Of a stretch of DNA of 64,000 bases, positions 35,567 through 47,213 are shown one piece after another (position 1 is the stretch's first letter; each line of letters begins with the position of its first letter). A program made the translations under genes and the position numbers. The notes beneath the pieces were generated by a model. It did no database searches. It was not told the origin of the DNA and saw nothing but the letters and a program-made list of their open reading frames with translations. Origin of the DNA: Marasmius tenuissimus (taxonomy: Eukaryota > Basidiomycota > Agaricomycetes > Agaricales > Marasmiaceae); contig JAQOTA010000029.1 of NCBI GenBank assembly GCA_029532415.1, positions 165,774 to 229,773 on the forward strand, given 5' to 3'.

Positions 35567-36934
35567 ATGGTCTTGACTCAGAAAACCTACCAAATCGTCG
35601 AGGGTATCGACATCTTCACCGATACTGGTGCTCCGCTCAACTCTACTGAATACGCGACGATGGTCATCGTCCACGGTTTGGGATTTCCAGGAGGTACTTG
35701 TTTTTGCTACATCTGGCTCGCCGTTTCATTGATCGCGCATTAGCCGGTTTCGAACCTCTCCAATCCCAGGCATTATCATCCCACCTCCGCGTCATTGCGT
35801 TGAACAGGCGCGACTATCCTGGATCTACCCCCTTTTCTGTCGCCGAACTTGAACCACTACATGGTGGAGACGGCTCGCGAGTTCAAGAGTTCCACACTAA
35901 TCTTGGACTACATCGCTGCTTCTAAAGAAACTCATCGAGGAGGATGTTCCTTCCATTTCTACGGACATTTCTGCGGGTGTTCAGCGCAGCGGAGGGATAG
36001 TGGTTATGGGGTGGTCATTGTGCGTTGCATTCACTCTTCCGGCCTTTGAATATCCGGAAGTGGCTGGTGATGATTATGAGCTGTTGAAGAGGTATATCAA
36101 GGCATTGATCATTTATGGTGCATTGACCGTCTCTATTTCCGTTCTGCTATTTGAATGTACTCACCTCATTCCGGTGCAGACCTGTCTCATGGCGTCCTAG
36201 GATACTCGATCCCCTCGAATATCGACGCTGACAAACTTTATGTACCATGGACTGATCCGAGTACGAAGAACCCCCAAGAGCTGTTCGACAAGTTTGTTAC
36301 TTGGGTGTATTCTCGGTACCGATACGAATATGCTGATGGAAACGCTGCTCCGACTGTAGACAGCCTCCAAAGCACGGGCATCCTAGAGTGTACCGAGGAC
36401 TGCTTCGTCGATTCATTTCCAAAAAGCGAGTTGTCAAGATTGGCATATCCCCAAGTGCTATTCCCGGGACGAGGTGATATACCTTTGTGAGTACCGAGTC
36501 GACGGACTGGTGTTCGACGTGCTCATTCTTTCTCCCCCGTTCTTCTCTCCCTTTCCCATTTATCCTCATACCCATCAACCCCCAGACTCACTCAGGGTCA
36601 AACCGTCCTTGAGAACGCGACTCAAAACGTTCTCTTCAACGAGCACATTGCGAAGACGTTCTTCCCGAACCTCCGCATCATGTATCTTTACCCCCCGCAC
36701 TCAGTTTGGATGTGTGTTTTAGCCTATATGGAAACGAGGAGGATCTACGAAGAACTTTCCACCGTCCGGGCTATTCGTCCCGTCAAGTTCGTCGAGCTGA
36801 AAGGGGCAGATCATTTTGTGAGCTCGTTGCGTCCTGGGCCGGTTTCCAGGAGAAAAGCTGATCGGACATGTTGACAGGTACATTACACAGACCCGCAAGG
36901 CTTTCTACAAGCCGTCGAAGAGGCGCTGGCGTGA
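35567..36934 (+). pseudogene. Alpha/beta hydrolase, copy 1 (frameshifted)
   Basis: Same five-exon plan as the intact copy at 37494: exon 1 35567-35693, exon 2 35744-36117, exon 3 from 36180, last exon ending 36934. The oxyanion region V-I-V-H-G-L-G-F, nucleophile elbow G-W-S-L-C and the C-terminal G-A-D-H-F...V-H-Y-T-D-P are present. In exon 2 about 4 nt are missing at 35911-35920 (where others read R/L-H-L-W-L-F-L-R-K), giving a stop at 35923. The reading frame resumes for the rest. The last Gly of G-x-S-x-G is Cys. All introns and the stop are otherwise sound, so loss is recent or an assembly error. Confidence 0.7.
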
Positions 36935-37493
36935 AGGAACGATAGACAGAGGGGCCTTTGAAGTTGTGAAAGCTGTGAAAGCCAATAGATCTCTGCCAAT
37001 ACCGAAACCTCTGCATGCCCCTCTTCGACGCTCAACGTCTAATCTTCCCCTGGTTGCTACGCATCTGATTGTCTGAAATGTAAATGTACCAGACCAATAT
37101 ACGGTTCAAACGTGGATCGTGAGTGTTGCCGGAGTGTAGGTCCACTGTATGAACCGTACATATTCCCACAAATGCTAACCGTGAGACTTGAAAAACATGT
37201 GCACATAAACGAAAGAGTAGAAGGAGGAGCGAAAGTAGCGGAAGCTGGACGAACTTCCACAAAGGAGGTTAGCCTCGCCCCCGCTCCCAACTCAGGGGAT
37301 GGAACATGTGGTCAGCTCCTGGTTTCAGCTGTGGGATTGGCTGTAACAAGCTGCCCCTTACAGCGACTGTCGTGTGAAGGGCCTGGAGAAACTACTTTAA
37401 ATTGACTTGCCTCCCAGTCCGTTTTGAACACGATTGACTCTTACTTCTCTCCCTCCCTCTTGCTCCAACGAAGTCCTTTTTCCGTTTCGAAAC
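36935..37493. other. Intergenic between hydrolase copies 1 and 2
   Basis: No gene recognised. Holds the 3' end of copy 1 and the promoter of copy 2; a pyrimidine-rich leader (CTCTCCCTCCCTCTTGC) precedes the ATG at 37494. Confidence 0.5.
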
Positions 37494-38841
37494 ATGGTCC
37501 TGACGCAGAAGTCCTACCAGATCGTCGAAGACATCAACGTCTCCTTCACCGATACCGGTACGCCACCCAACTCGAAAGACTACACGACGATCGTGATCAT
37601 CCACGGTATGGGATTCGGAGCAGGTAACGTACTTTCTTTTCACCGTCACTTGTGGCTTCGCTAATCGATAGTATATTCAAGCCTGCTTCGAACGCCTCCA
37701 ATCCCAAGCTCGATCCTCCCAGTCCAACCTGCGCATCGTCGTATTGAGCAGACGCGGCTACCCCGGATCCACACCCTTCTCCGCTTCCGAGCTGGAGGCA
37801 CTTCAAGTCCGTGATGATGGAAAAGAGGCGCCGGCTCAAGAATTTCATGATGATCTCGGACGCCATCTGTGGCTGTTTCTGAGAAAGTTCGTTGAGGAGG
37901 AGCGTGTTCCTCCCGTTCGATCGAGAAGAGGAGGTATCGTAGTTATGGGATGGTCATTGGGCGTCGCGTTCCCTATGGCGGCGTTTTCGAACCCAGACTC
38001 GGTGGGTGATTCTCGGACATATCAGCTACTGGAGAGGTATGTCAATGGGTTGATGATTTACGGTGAGTTGACTCGAATCCCCCCTTCCTAATATATGAGT
38101 GTACTTAGCTTTTCCCCCTGTTGTAGACCCGTCCTATACTACCTTGGGCTACTCGATCCCCTCCAACATCGACGCCTCGAATCTCTACGTCCCGTGGATG
38201 GATCCGGACGCTCGGACCCCCCAAGGAGTATTCGACAAGTTTCTCCATTGGGTGTGCTCTCAGTACCGATACGAGTACGCCGGTGGCAACCTTTCCCCGA
38301 CCGCAGAGAGCTTCATCGAGACAGGGACCCTCAAACGAACGAAAGAATGCTTCGCCGATTTGCTATCGAAGAACGAGTTGGAGAAATTAACATACCCCCA
38401 AGCGACCTTCCCGGGAAGGGGGGATATGAGTCTGTGCGTGCATTTGCATTCGGTGCTCATACTTTTACCCGAGCTAACTCATCTTTCTCTCCATTGCAGA
38501 TTTGTACACCAACCCATTCTCAACAAAGCAGCCCGCAAAGTCTTATTTGACTCACACATCGCGAAAACGTTCTTCCCAAACCTCTCGATCACGTATCTAT
38601 ACCCTCCACGTTCGCCGTGGATGTGTGTCTTGGCGTATATGGAGACGAAGAGGATCTACGAGGGAATTTCCGGGGCTATTCGTCCCATCAATTTCGTTGA
38701 GTTGGAAGGGGCAGATCATTTTGTGCGTTTTTTTGTGTCGTCGTCGGCAAGGCTGAAAGAGTGACGCTGACGTTTGTTTGATAGGTTCATTATACAGATC
38801 CGAAAGGATTTTTGAGGAGTATCGAAGATGCGCTCGTGTGA
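37494..38841 (+). CDS. Alpha/beta hydrolase, copy 2 (intact)
   Basis: Exons 37494-37623, 37682-38062, 38127-38433, 38500-38722, 38785-38841; 1098 nt, 365 aa, phases consistent. Landmarks: V-I-I-H-G-M-G-F (oxyanion strand and HG), L-R-I-V-V-L-S-R-R-G-Y-P-G-S-T, nucleophile elbow G-W-S-L-G, a large helical lid region, and E-G-A-D-H-F near the end, whose His is the likely catalytic base. No signal peptide, so probably cytosolic. The family (short last exon V-H-Y-T-D-P-x-G-F-L) is common as lineage-specific expansions in Agaricomycetes; substrate unknown, esterase or epoxide-hydrolase-like reactions are possible. One of two intact members among four here. Confidence 0.8.
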
Positions 38842-39159
38842 AGGTTGTTGTGGCCGGTGTTTGGGGTTTGCCTGACGAAATGTCGAAATCTTGAAGATTT
38901 CGAAGGGATGGTGATGAACTGTGGGACGACCTGTACGGACATTTCTCCCGCTGCCATACGTTTTTGTGTATAGTATACCAAAGGAACCATTTTTATCTCT
39001 ATTTATGTATGTAGAACCAGCCTTTTTCCCATAACAATCGTCCACCGAAGGGTATAGAGTGTAAACTGTCAGCGCGTGATACGAGAAAAACGGCCGGACA
39101 CATCCAAAGTCCCAAAGTGAAAGAAAACTCCAAACAATAATCGAAAGCGCCACCCGCGT
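38842..39159. other. Intergenic, convergent 3' ends
   Basis: 3' flanks of the hydrolase (plus strand) and the secreted protein (minus strand). No gene or structure recognised. Confidence 0.5.
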
Positions 39160-40090
39160 CTACTTCTTACAGAATCCATCACTATCCTTGATGAAGTTGA
39201 CCGACCCATCAGGTTGACTCTGTCCACCCTTGTTTGTCGCCAACTCGGCACCATGACACGTCTTGAACAACGAACAAGTGAGAAGTGGGCTGCCATCCTT
39301 GGCGTTTACGTCGTGATAGGCTGGTTGATAAGAACAAAGAGGTCAGTGAGGTGTCGAAAGGAAAAGAAACACGAGACGTGAGACGTACTGTTGACAAAAC
39401 CGCATTCAGGAACGGTATCACACATCAAGTAACAATCTACGTCGTGAAGAATGTGTCAGGACAAAGAAGAGGGAGGAGAGAGAGAGAGAAAGAACGTATG
39501 CACTTACCACCAACACTATCAACCAACCCAAACGTCAAATAATCATCCGCCTGGATCGCCCCATCCAACCCGCTAAACACAGGATCATACACTCCAGGTG
39601 GAGGCGGCGGTGGCGGAGCCTGAGAAGGTCCCGGTGAACCTCCAATGACCGTCCGCGTCTCGCCTGTCGTTTCGGAAAGCGTACGCGTACCGTCCCGTTT
39701 GGCTGCAACAGCATTGACGTAGGCGCGTACGTTCAATGTGAGAGGGAATGTGGGACAGTGAAGAGAGTCCGGGATTTTGTTGAGGGCGGTGCAGACGTTC
39801 TACGAGGTAGGATTTGGGTTAATGCCATGACTACGAAAGGGAAAGAAGCAACGTACCCTATCCTTCAACCAAACCGTACCTGGCGCACTCGCTGGGTCGT
39901 TCCCCAGGTACCAAGCGGGTGAGTACCCAGCAGCCCATGCTGGAGTTGGTGAACCGTAGTGGTTCGAGGCTGACAACGAGGTAACCGCGGGGCTCGTCTG
40001 ACGCTTGAGATTGACCCCAGGGAACCGGATGGAACGAGCGGAAACGGTGGCTACCGCGGTAAGGAGGACCGTGAAGAGGTTGAGCTTCAT
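39160..40090 (-). CDS. Small secreted eight-cysteine protein
   Basis: Four exons (minus strand): 40090-39857, 39799-39508, 39436-39389, 39320-39160; 735 nt, 244 aa. An N-terminal signal peptide (MKLNLFTVLLTAVATVSA) and a K-R pair near residue 30 (possible Kex2 site) come first. A proline run PPPPPPP lies mid-protein. The C-terminal half has D-C-Y-L-M-C, E-C-G-F-V-N, Y-H-D-V-N-x-K-D-G-S, L-T-C-S-L-F and D-G-F-C-K-K. I recall this C-terminal signature from Agaricomycete secreted proteins described as fruiting-body-associated; the name is from memory and function is not known. Eight cysteines allow four disulfides. A TATA box sits 65 bp upstream. Confidence 0.75.
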
Positions 40091-40154
40091 CTTTCTTCAC
40101 AAAGAGGAAGACGAGGGAACCTGAAGCGTGGGGGTGGGGGGAGGGTAAGGAAGA

Positions 40155-40161
40155 CTTTATA
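40155..40161 (-). promoter_or_regulatory. TATA box of the secreted protein gene
   Basis: TATAAAG on the minus strand, 65-71 bp upstream of the ATG at 40090, in a position typical for a strong fungal promoter. Confidence 0.5.
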
Positions 40162-41657
40162 CCATCCCACTGCCCCGTGTACTTGCGCTCGTGCTATGAA
40201 TACACGACGCGAAAAGGTACCGGCAACGGAGGTGAAATCAACAAGTGATGGCATGCACGTTTTGACGGATAGATGGGTTGTCATAGATAGGAACGAGGAG
40301 GGTCTGGATGAGATGCAAGGGCGGTCGAGGTACCGGGAGCAAGTACAGCAGATGGAGGGATTCTGCACCTTGACGGGCAGGGCAAAAAAAGTCGGAAAAT
40401 AGCGAAGATGTGATTGGGGGTAGAAAGCTGTAAAGAACAGACTCTTCACGCGCGTTCCTTCCTCCTATGACGGAATAAGAACCATCACATTTTTTCCGGA
40501 GTGACGAACTGCACCGATAAACGCGATAATGTGAGAGGAAACCACGAGGCACGATCGCACAGTAGGTAGGTCTTATTGAATACGACCAGGGAAGTCTGAG
40601 AAGTGCGAGAGAGAATATGAACGCGCTCGTTGGAGGTGGCCCTAGTGCGGAACCTGAAGGCCGTGAACAAACACATCAGTCTTATTCTCGGAGATGATGC
40701 AACGGAACACACCCAAAATTAGATCCAACAGTCAACAGCTCCCCATCTCCGCCAATCAAACCCACGCCTGGCACGATGCTCGCTGCCGGAATCAGATAGG
40801 CACTCTGCCGCACCAGGGCAAGGTTGAGGCAGCTCTTCCATGCGAGGTGCCTTTGAATGGGGGCCGGTACATGACGTGAGGCGGCTGCACTCTACACCCA
40901 GTCTTCAAAAGGAACGTCTAAGTCGTCTTAAAGCTTTGTGAGTACCTGAATGAGGGGAGATAACAAAAGTTGACATACCGCTATTGCATGGGACTGCCAT
41001 CCGGGTCCAATACCACTCAGGTTGGAACCTGACTGGATATCACCGGCACCTTCCATCCATCCCTGCTGATCTGACAGATGTAACCTTCTGCACGGCTTGA
41101 GATCAGAATGGAAAGCACATATGATATAGATGCTGTATTGAGCTCACCAATTGCCCTTTCTAAACGACTCTCGACCTGGTGACAATGATGCACTAGTTCA
41201 TCTTGTTAGATGGATCTAGATGGCTTTCTTGTCGATTTTTCACGGAAGTTCAGAGACCTGAAGCTACAAATTCTTTCGGGCTCGGTGTTCCTTAGCCAAA
41301 GTGTTCTAGACGAGAATTGTGAGCATCTAGAAATCATTTTGAGAGCCAGGAACGTACGCGTCTCTTCATCATGGATTTCGGCCAACATTACCTTACCTCA
41401 ATTTTTGACACAGCTGGCTGGAAGGTAAACGATATCCTTCTAGAGCTTCGAGCAAGATTTTCCAAGTGTCAGTGGAAATCGAGAGCAGGAAAGTTGGAGT
41501 TTGGGAACAAGAGCAGGTTGGCTTATGTAAGTCTTGTGTAAGTCCCAAAGGCTTAGGCAACTTTGGATTAACCGTACTTCCGACTGCGCGCTCATGAACG
41601 ACCTCGTTCCAAGCTAGTATATAACAGTTGAATCCTTGAGGCGGGTGCTTGTTAAAG
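40162..41657. other. Intergenic upstream of CYP63-type gene
   Basis: About 1.5 kb between the divergent secreted-protein and P450 genes. No ORF with splice or domain support on either strand. Confidence 0.5.
41618..41624 (+). promoter_or_regulatory. TATA box of CYP63-type P450
   Basis: TATATAA, 34-40 bp before the ATG at 41658, implying a very short 5' UTR. Confidence 0.45.
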
Positions 41658-43990
41658 ATGCCTCTCTCTTTGACTCCCGGGTTTCGCCTTCTCTTTCGTT
41701 GGGCTGTAGGACTCTCTATTCCCCCCTTCGTCTCCATAGCCTTTTACAAGGCCGACATTTTGGGAGACAGGCTCCCGAAATACGCTTATGTCGCGTTTGG
41801 CATATTCCTCCTTCCTGCGTTCTCTTTTGTACGTGTTGTGACGAAGGAGATCTACCAGAGGATCGAAGCTTATAAAATGGGTGCACGGTTTGCGCCCAGG
41901 GTCAATGGCCAGTGGCCAGGCAACCTGGATGTGTTGCTCAAGTTGGATCGGGATTGGAAGTACGGATATCCAGGCAAGTTTCGCTTCAAGTCTCGATCTT
42001 CGATCACTCAGTACTCATTTCGACCGCACAAAACAGGTGACGGTTTGGCCGACCTCTGCAAAACAAAAGGTCCTGCGTACAACTTTCGAATTCTCTGGGA
42101 AGACGTGCTTTTCACGACTTGCCCAGAGCATATCCAGCACATATTGGCTACGGGATTTGGTAACTTTGTGAAAGGTACGTGATTCAACCTCCCTCGAGCC
42201 TCACCTGTGATTCACCAGGCCTCTCTTTCTTTATGCAGGCGAAGAATTCCAGCAAGACATGGGCTCCCTTCTCGGGGTGGGCGTTTTCAACGCCGATGGT
42301 AGGCCAAGGCTCACTGCATATCCTTCCACTTGGCTCACTCACCTTCTCCACAGGTGAAATGTGGAAATTTCACCGCCAAATGACCCGTCCCTTCTTCACC
42401 CGCGACCGCATCTCCCACTTCGACCTCTTCGACAAACACACCGAACGTGTCATCTCCGCCATGAAATCTAGGTTTCACGAGGGGGCTCCCTTAGATTTCC
42501 AAGATCTGATGGGAAAATTTACCCTCGACGCTGCAACCGAATTTCTCTTTGGTTCTTGCGTCGATAATCTATCTTCACCCTTGCCTTACCCTTCCAATCA
42601 CGCCTCCTCAGGACCTTCTACCACTACACGCGCAGATCGATTCTCACAGGCATTCTTGCGAGCTCAAGAGGCAGTTGCGCAACGTGTCAACCTCGGCGGA
42701 TCTGTGTGGCCGTTATTCGAGATCTTTGAGGATAAGGTTAAAGGACCTATGGAAATCGTATCCTCGTTCATAGAACCTATCATTGCGGAGGCGCTAGCTA
42801 AGAAACGCCTGAGGACGGACAAGCCCAAGCCGAAAGACGAAGTAGGGGAGGAGGAAACACTTTTAGATCACCTGGTTGATATCACGGATGGTAATTTCCT
42901 TCATCCACTTTCAAGATCTCAAACCGCCGACGCTTACTTCGATGTAGATCCCGTGGTTCTCAAAGACGCAACGCTCAACATCATGATAGCAGGCCGGGAC
43001 ACTACAGCGTTCACACTCACGTTCGTAATGTACTTCCTAGCCACCCACCCCCACGTTACAGACAGGCTTCGAAAGGAAGTTCTAGCAACTGCTGGAACGG
43101 CGAGTGAGAAACGGAAGATCAGTTGGGAGATGGTCAGGGAAATGAAGTATTTGAGAGCGGTTATCAATGGTGGGCCCGGATTTTTGGTGTTCTATGCGAT
43201 GAATCTAAACCATGATATTTATCGCCATAGAAACCCTCCGGTTGTACCCAGTCGTCCCATTCAACATTCGACAGAGTGTCAAAGCGACTACTTTACCCTC
43301 ACCGGAGCCTGGTAAACCACCGATTTATGTTCCAGCTGGGATGGTGTACGTTCATGATTCTTCCTCGGTGAATACTTTCCTTCTCACAGTAGCGCTACTC
43401 TTCAGAATCTCGTACTCTGTATTGCTGATGCATCGCAGAAAAGATCTATGGGGACCCGATGGTACGCGTTTCCCTTTTCCTCTTTCCCATACAACCTGCC
43501 CTCATCGCGTCTTACAGCCGACACATTCGACCCCGACCGCTTCCTCGACTCCCGCCTCAAAACTTACCTCACACCTCGACCTTTCATCTTCCTCCCCTTC
43601 AACGCAGGTCCCAGAATCTGTCTCGGACAACAGGTACGTCTCATATTTCTTGTCTTTCCTCCCAATCTTCGTATTTACCCCCCGATTCCCAAAGTTCGCC
43701 TACAACGAAATGTCCCTCATCCTCATCCGTCTCCTCCAACACTTCCAATCCTTCACTTTCAAACCAGAGTGCGCCCCAGAGGAATTTCATACGCCAAAGG
43801 AGTGGGAGGGGGTACCGGGGAGGAAGGGAGTTGATAAGTTTTTCCCCAAGACGAATTTGACGATGCATTGTGGGGTGAGTTTTCGTGCGGTGTTTCCGAG
43901 TTTCTGAGGGGTCTTGTTCACATACTTATATCTGTTTCTATGTAGGGAGGCTTGTGGATCGAGGCGGAGGAGGCTAATGGCAGTGAGTAG
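41658..43990 (+). CDS. CYP63-type cytochrome P450
   Basis: Ten exons: 41658-41973, 42037-42174, 42239-42298, 42354-42890, 42948-43169, 43231-43345, 43406-43461, 43518-43633, 43695-43874, 43946-43990; 1785 nt, 594 aa. Two hydrophobic N-terminal helices anchor it. Landmarks: F-T-T-x-[16 protein letters not shown] (C helix), I-helix M-I-A-G-R-D-T-T, ExxR as [22 protein letters not shown], and heme loop [10 protein letters not shown]. The long length and the C-terminal W-E-G-x-x-G-R-K...F-F-P-K-x-x-L-T-M block fit the white-rot CYP63 family, known for oxidising alkanes, phenols and polycyclic aromatics. Intron 1 (41974-42036) uses GC-AG ends, and three introns are in frame and stop-free. Catalytic motifs intact. 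Confidence 0.88.
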
Positions 43991-44149
43991 ACAGTGTGGA
44001 AAGATGGTTGAATCAATCTGTAAGTATTTTTTGTTGTATACCGTGGAGATAGTTACGATATGTAAAATTGCTGTAAAGGTAAAGAAACATCCCCCTTCGG
44101 TGAAGCGATGCTCAAGCCGAATTTATCAGATCTTGCTTTTGTCTCCGCT

Positions 44150-45528
44150 TTAGAAAACCTGGCTAATGGATCGTAGAAAGCCTTCCGGGTCAGTATAATG
44201 TACCTATGACAGTATTACTTCTCGAAACCCGCCTACGGTTGATTGCAAACAAGGACTCACAGAGTGGTCTACGCCTTTCAGTTCAATAAACTTGATAGGA
44301 GGAATCACCCTGTCTGCGTCGGCAAGCTCCTCGTAACGTTTTCTTGTCTCCATGTACGCCAAAACACAAATCCAATCGAGTGATTCGGAAAGAACGTCTT
44401 TGCGACGTGTTCGTCAAAGAGACCCATTCTAGTCGCGTTCTCAAAGATGGTTTGGCGGGCAAGCCTGCGGGTTTGCCAGTGTATGGATATGGGAAAGAAT
44501 GAGAGAGGGATAGAAACCAAGAGTCGATAAAACTGAACGTTGATCGTTGTGGTACTCACAACGCCATATCACCACGCTCAGGGAATGTCGCCTCTTTATT
44601 CGTCAATCTCTCCAATTCCCCCTCGGACCAGGAATCAATGAAGCGGTCCTCTGTCCGGTCCAACAATCCCGTCTATTCGAGACTTTCCAAAGTCGAACTC
44701 GGAATAAAATCGTCTTTGTTGTCGACTGCTCTCGCAGCGTATTCGTATTGATACCGAGAGCATACCCACGGAACGAGCTTCTCAAAAACTTGATGAGGAT
44801 CTTTCGCATTTGGATCACTTCAAGGCGTGTAGAAATTCTTCCCGTCGATGGAAGGTGTCAGGTAGCCCAAGGTGATAATGAGACGTGTCCATACCAGAGT
44901 CGTTTCGAGCCTTAGGGTCAGCATACAGTAACGAAAACAAAAGCCGGGAAACGCACCGTAGATTATCAATCCCTTCACATATCTCTCAAATAGCTCATAA
45001 GCATCACCAACAACTTCCGGATTCGCGAACGCCGCAATCGTAAATGCAGCTCCATACGGCCATCCCACTACTACGATCCCTCCGGCTCGCCTCTTACTTT
45101 CCCAGAGCCAAGATTAGAGGAATACCCTCCTCGTCGATGAACTCCCTTAGAAACAACCACAGATGGCGGCCAAGGTTATCACGAAATTGTTGAGCTAGCC
45201 CATCATCTTCACCGCGAAGTGCCTCCAGCTCAAGATCAGAGAAGGGCGTGGATCCAGGGTAGTCGGGTCTATTCAAGGCAACAATGCGGAGGTTGGAGGA
45301 TACCAGGGCTTGAGATTGGGACCAGAGGGGTTGGAACCAGGCTTATGCACGCAGTACGATCAGCGAAGCGACGAGACAAACCTGGTAGAAGTACGCACCT
45401 CCCGGAAATCCCATGCCGTGAATGATGACCAGCGTCGTATAGTCATTTGAGTTGAGCGGAGGACCGGTATCGGTGAAGAATAGGTCAACATCTTCGACGA
45501 TCTAGTAAGTTTTCTGCGCCAGTACCAT
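44150..45528 (-). pseudogene. Alpha/beta hydrolase, copy 3 (multiply broken)
   Basis: Minus-strand paralogue of the copies at 37494 and 45824. The ATG at 45528 (M-V-L-A-Q-K-T-Y) is followed by TAG at codon 9 (45502-45504) where the others have CAG. A frameshift lies near 45110, just before G-I-V-V-V-G-W. The nucleophile elbow reads G-W-P-Y-G, so the catalytic Ser is Pro. At least two more stops fall in exon 3 (near 44820 and 44680), and about 10 codons (the Y-L-Y-P-P-H segment) are deleted near 44380. The final exon still reads V-H-Y-T-D-P. Clearly non-functional and the oldest loss among the four. Confidence 0.85.
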
Positions 45529-45823
45529 AGGAAGTGTACTAAAGTCGAAACGGAGTCTTATAGGGAGGGGAAGGCAAAGTCAGTGCGGTTCAAAAAGAAC
45601 TATGGTTAGATGCGTGTGTCATTTGACGTTCCGGCAATTCAGTCTGGTAAGTAAAGCACAGAAAGCAGCTGGGCCGGCGCCAGGATATGTGGAATCCAGA
45701 CAGCCCAATCCGACAATACTCTCACAGCGCAAATTAGAACGTGTTGGTCTAATTCAGTTTACATTTCGGGCGTGTAGACACCAGGAGGGGTGGAAACAAA
45801 GGTTGGTATTGGTGACGAAGGTG

Positions 45824-47213
45824 TCATGCTAGCGCCTCTCCGATGGTTTGCAAAAAGCCTCGCGGGTCCGTGTTGTGAACCTATTGATACATAGAGCATC
45901 GGTATCACTCCTGGAAACTCGCCTAGTACAATGAAACAAACTTACGAAATGATCTGCTCCTTTCAGCTCAATAAACTTGACGGGACGGATTGCCAGGACG
46001 GTGGCAAGCTCATCGTAACGCCTCCTCGTCTCCATGTATGCCAAAACGCACATCCAAAGCGAATGTGGGGCGTATAGATATGTGATCGAAAGATTCGGGA
46101 AGAGTATCTTCGCGACCTGTTCGTCAAAGAGAACTTTTTGGGTCGCATTTTCAAGGACGGTCTGGTGAGCGAGCCTGCGATTGAGGTTGAATGAAACGAA
46201 AACAGGAACTGAGCTAGTCGAACGTTGTCTGCGGAGCCATGTACTCACAAAGACATGTCGTCACGCTCAGGAAACGTTGCCTCTTTATCCGTCAATCTTC
46301 CCAGTTCCTCCTTGGACCAAGAGTCAGCGATACAATCATCCGTTCTCTCCAGTGAGCCTGTCTTCTCTAGACTTTCCACAGTCGGAATCGGAATGAAACC
46401 GTCGCCGTCAACTCCTCTTGCAGCGTACTCATACTGGTACCGAGAGCACACAAAAGGAACGAACTTGTCAAAGACCTGACGAGGGTTTTTCGGAGCTGGA
46501 TCAGTCCAAGGTGTGTAGAGCTTCTTCGCATCAACGTTCGAAGGGATCGGGAAGCCCAGAGCAGAGTGCGCCGGATCTGTATGATTTGGTCAATATCTGG
46601 TACTGAGGAATGGAGTGATGGTGAAACGCTCACCATAAAGCACTAACCCTTTCACATACTTCTCCAGTACCTTGTACGTATCGGCGTTCACTACACGGGG
46701 ATTTGCAAATGGGGCAATCGCGAACGTCGAGCCCATAGACCATCCCATAACTACGATTCCTCCGCTTCTCTGGGTCCTTTGTTCATCGTTTGCCAAAATG
46801 GGGGGAACACCTTCCTCCTCGACAAATTTCCTCAAAAATAGCAGCATATGAAGCCCGAGGTTTCCGTGAGACTCTTGTGCGAGCGACTCATCCCCTCGAA
46901 GTGCCTCCAGCTCCGCGTCAGAGAAGGGCGTGGACCCAGCAAAGTCGCGTCTGTTCAACGCCACGACACGGAGGTTGGAGGGTTCCGTTTGTGATTGGGC
47001 TTGCAGAGGCTCGAAGCAGGCTAATACACACTCACAGAATTCAGACCTGGAGTGACGACTTGAAAAAGAAAAGTAGAACCTACCTCCTGGAAACCCGAAA
47101 CCGTGGATGATGACCAGCGTCGTGTAGTCCTTGGAGTTCGGTGGAGCACCAGTATCAGTGACGAAGAGTTTAATGTCGTTGGCAATCTGATAAGTCTTCT
47201 GAATGAGGACCAT
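45824..47213 (-). CDS. Alpha/beta hydrolase, copy 4 (intact)
   Basis: Five exons (minus strand): 47213-47084, 47020-46634, 46576-46249, 46174-45946, 45880-45824; 1131 nt, 376 aa. Shares all landmarks with the copy at 37494: V-I-I-H-G-F-G-F, L-R-V-V-A-L-N-R-R, elbow G-W-S-M-G, and K-G-A-D-H-F before the short last exon (V-H-N-T-D-P). No signal peptide. It has a longer acidic insertion in the lid (around A-R-G-V-D-G-D-G). Intron 1 is in frame and lacks a stop, so a retained form would add 21 residues. Substrate unknown; the neighbouring P450s suggest metabolism of small hydrophobic compounds, which is inference only. Confidence 0.8.

Noticed and set aside
35911..35925. Extra intron to repair hydrolase copy 1
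   Set aside because: The other paralogues have no intron here and no donor/acceptor pair of usable length removes the stop, so a deletion is simpler.
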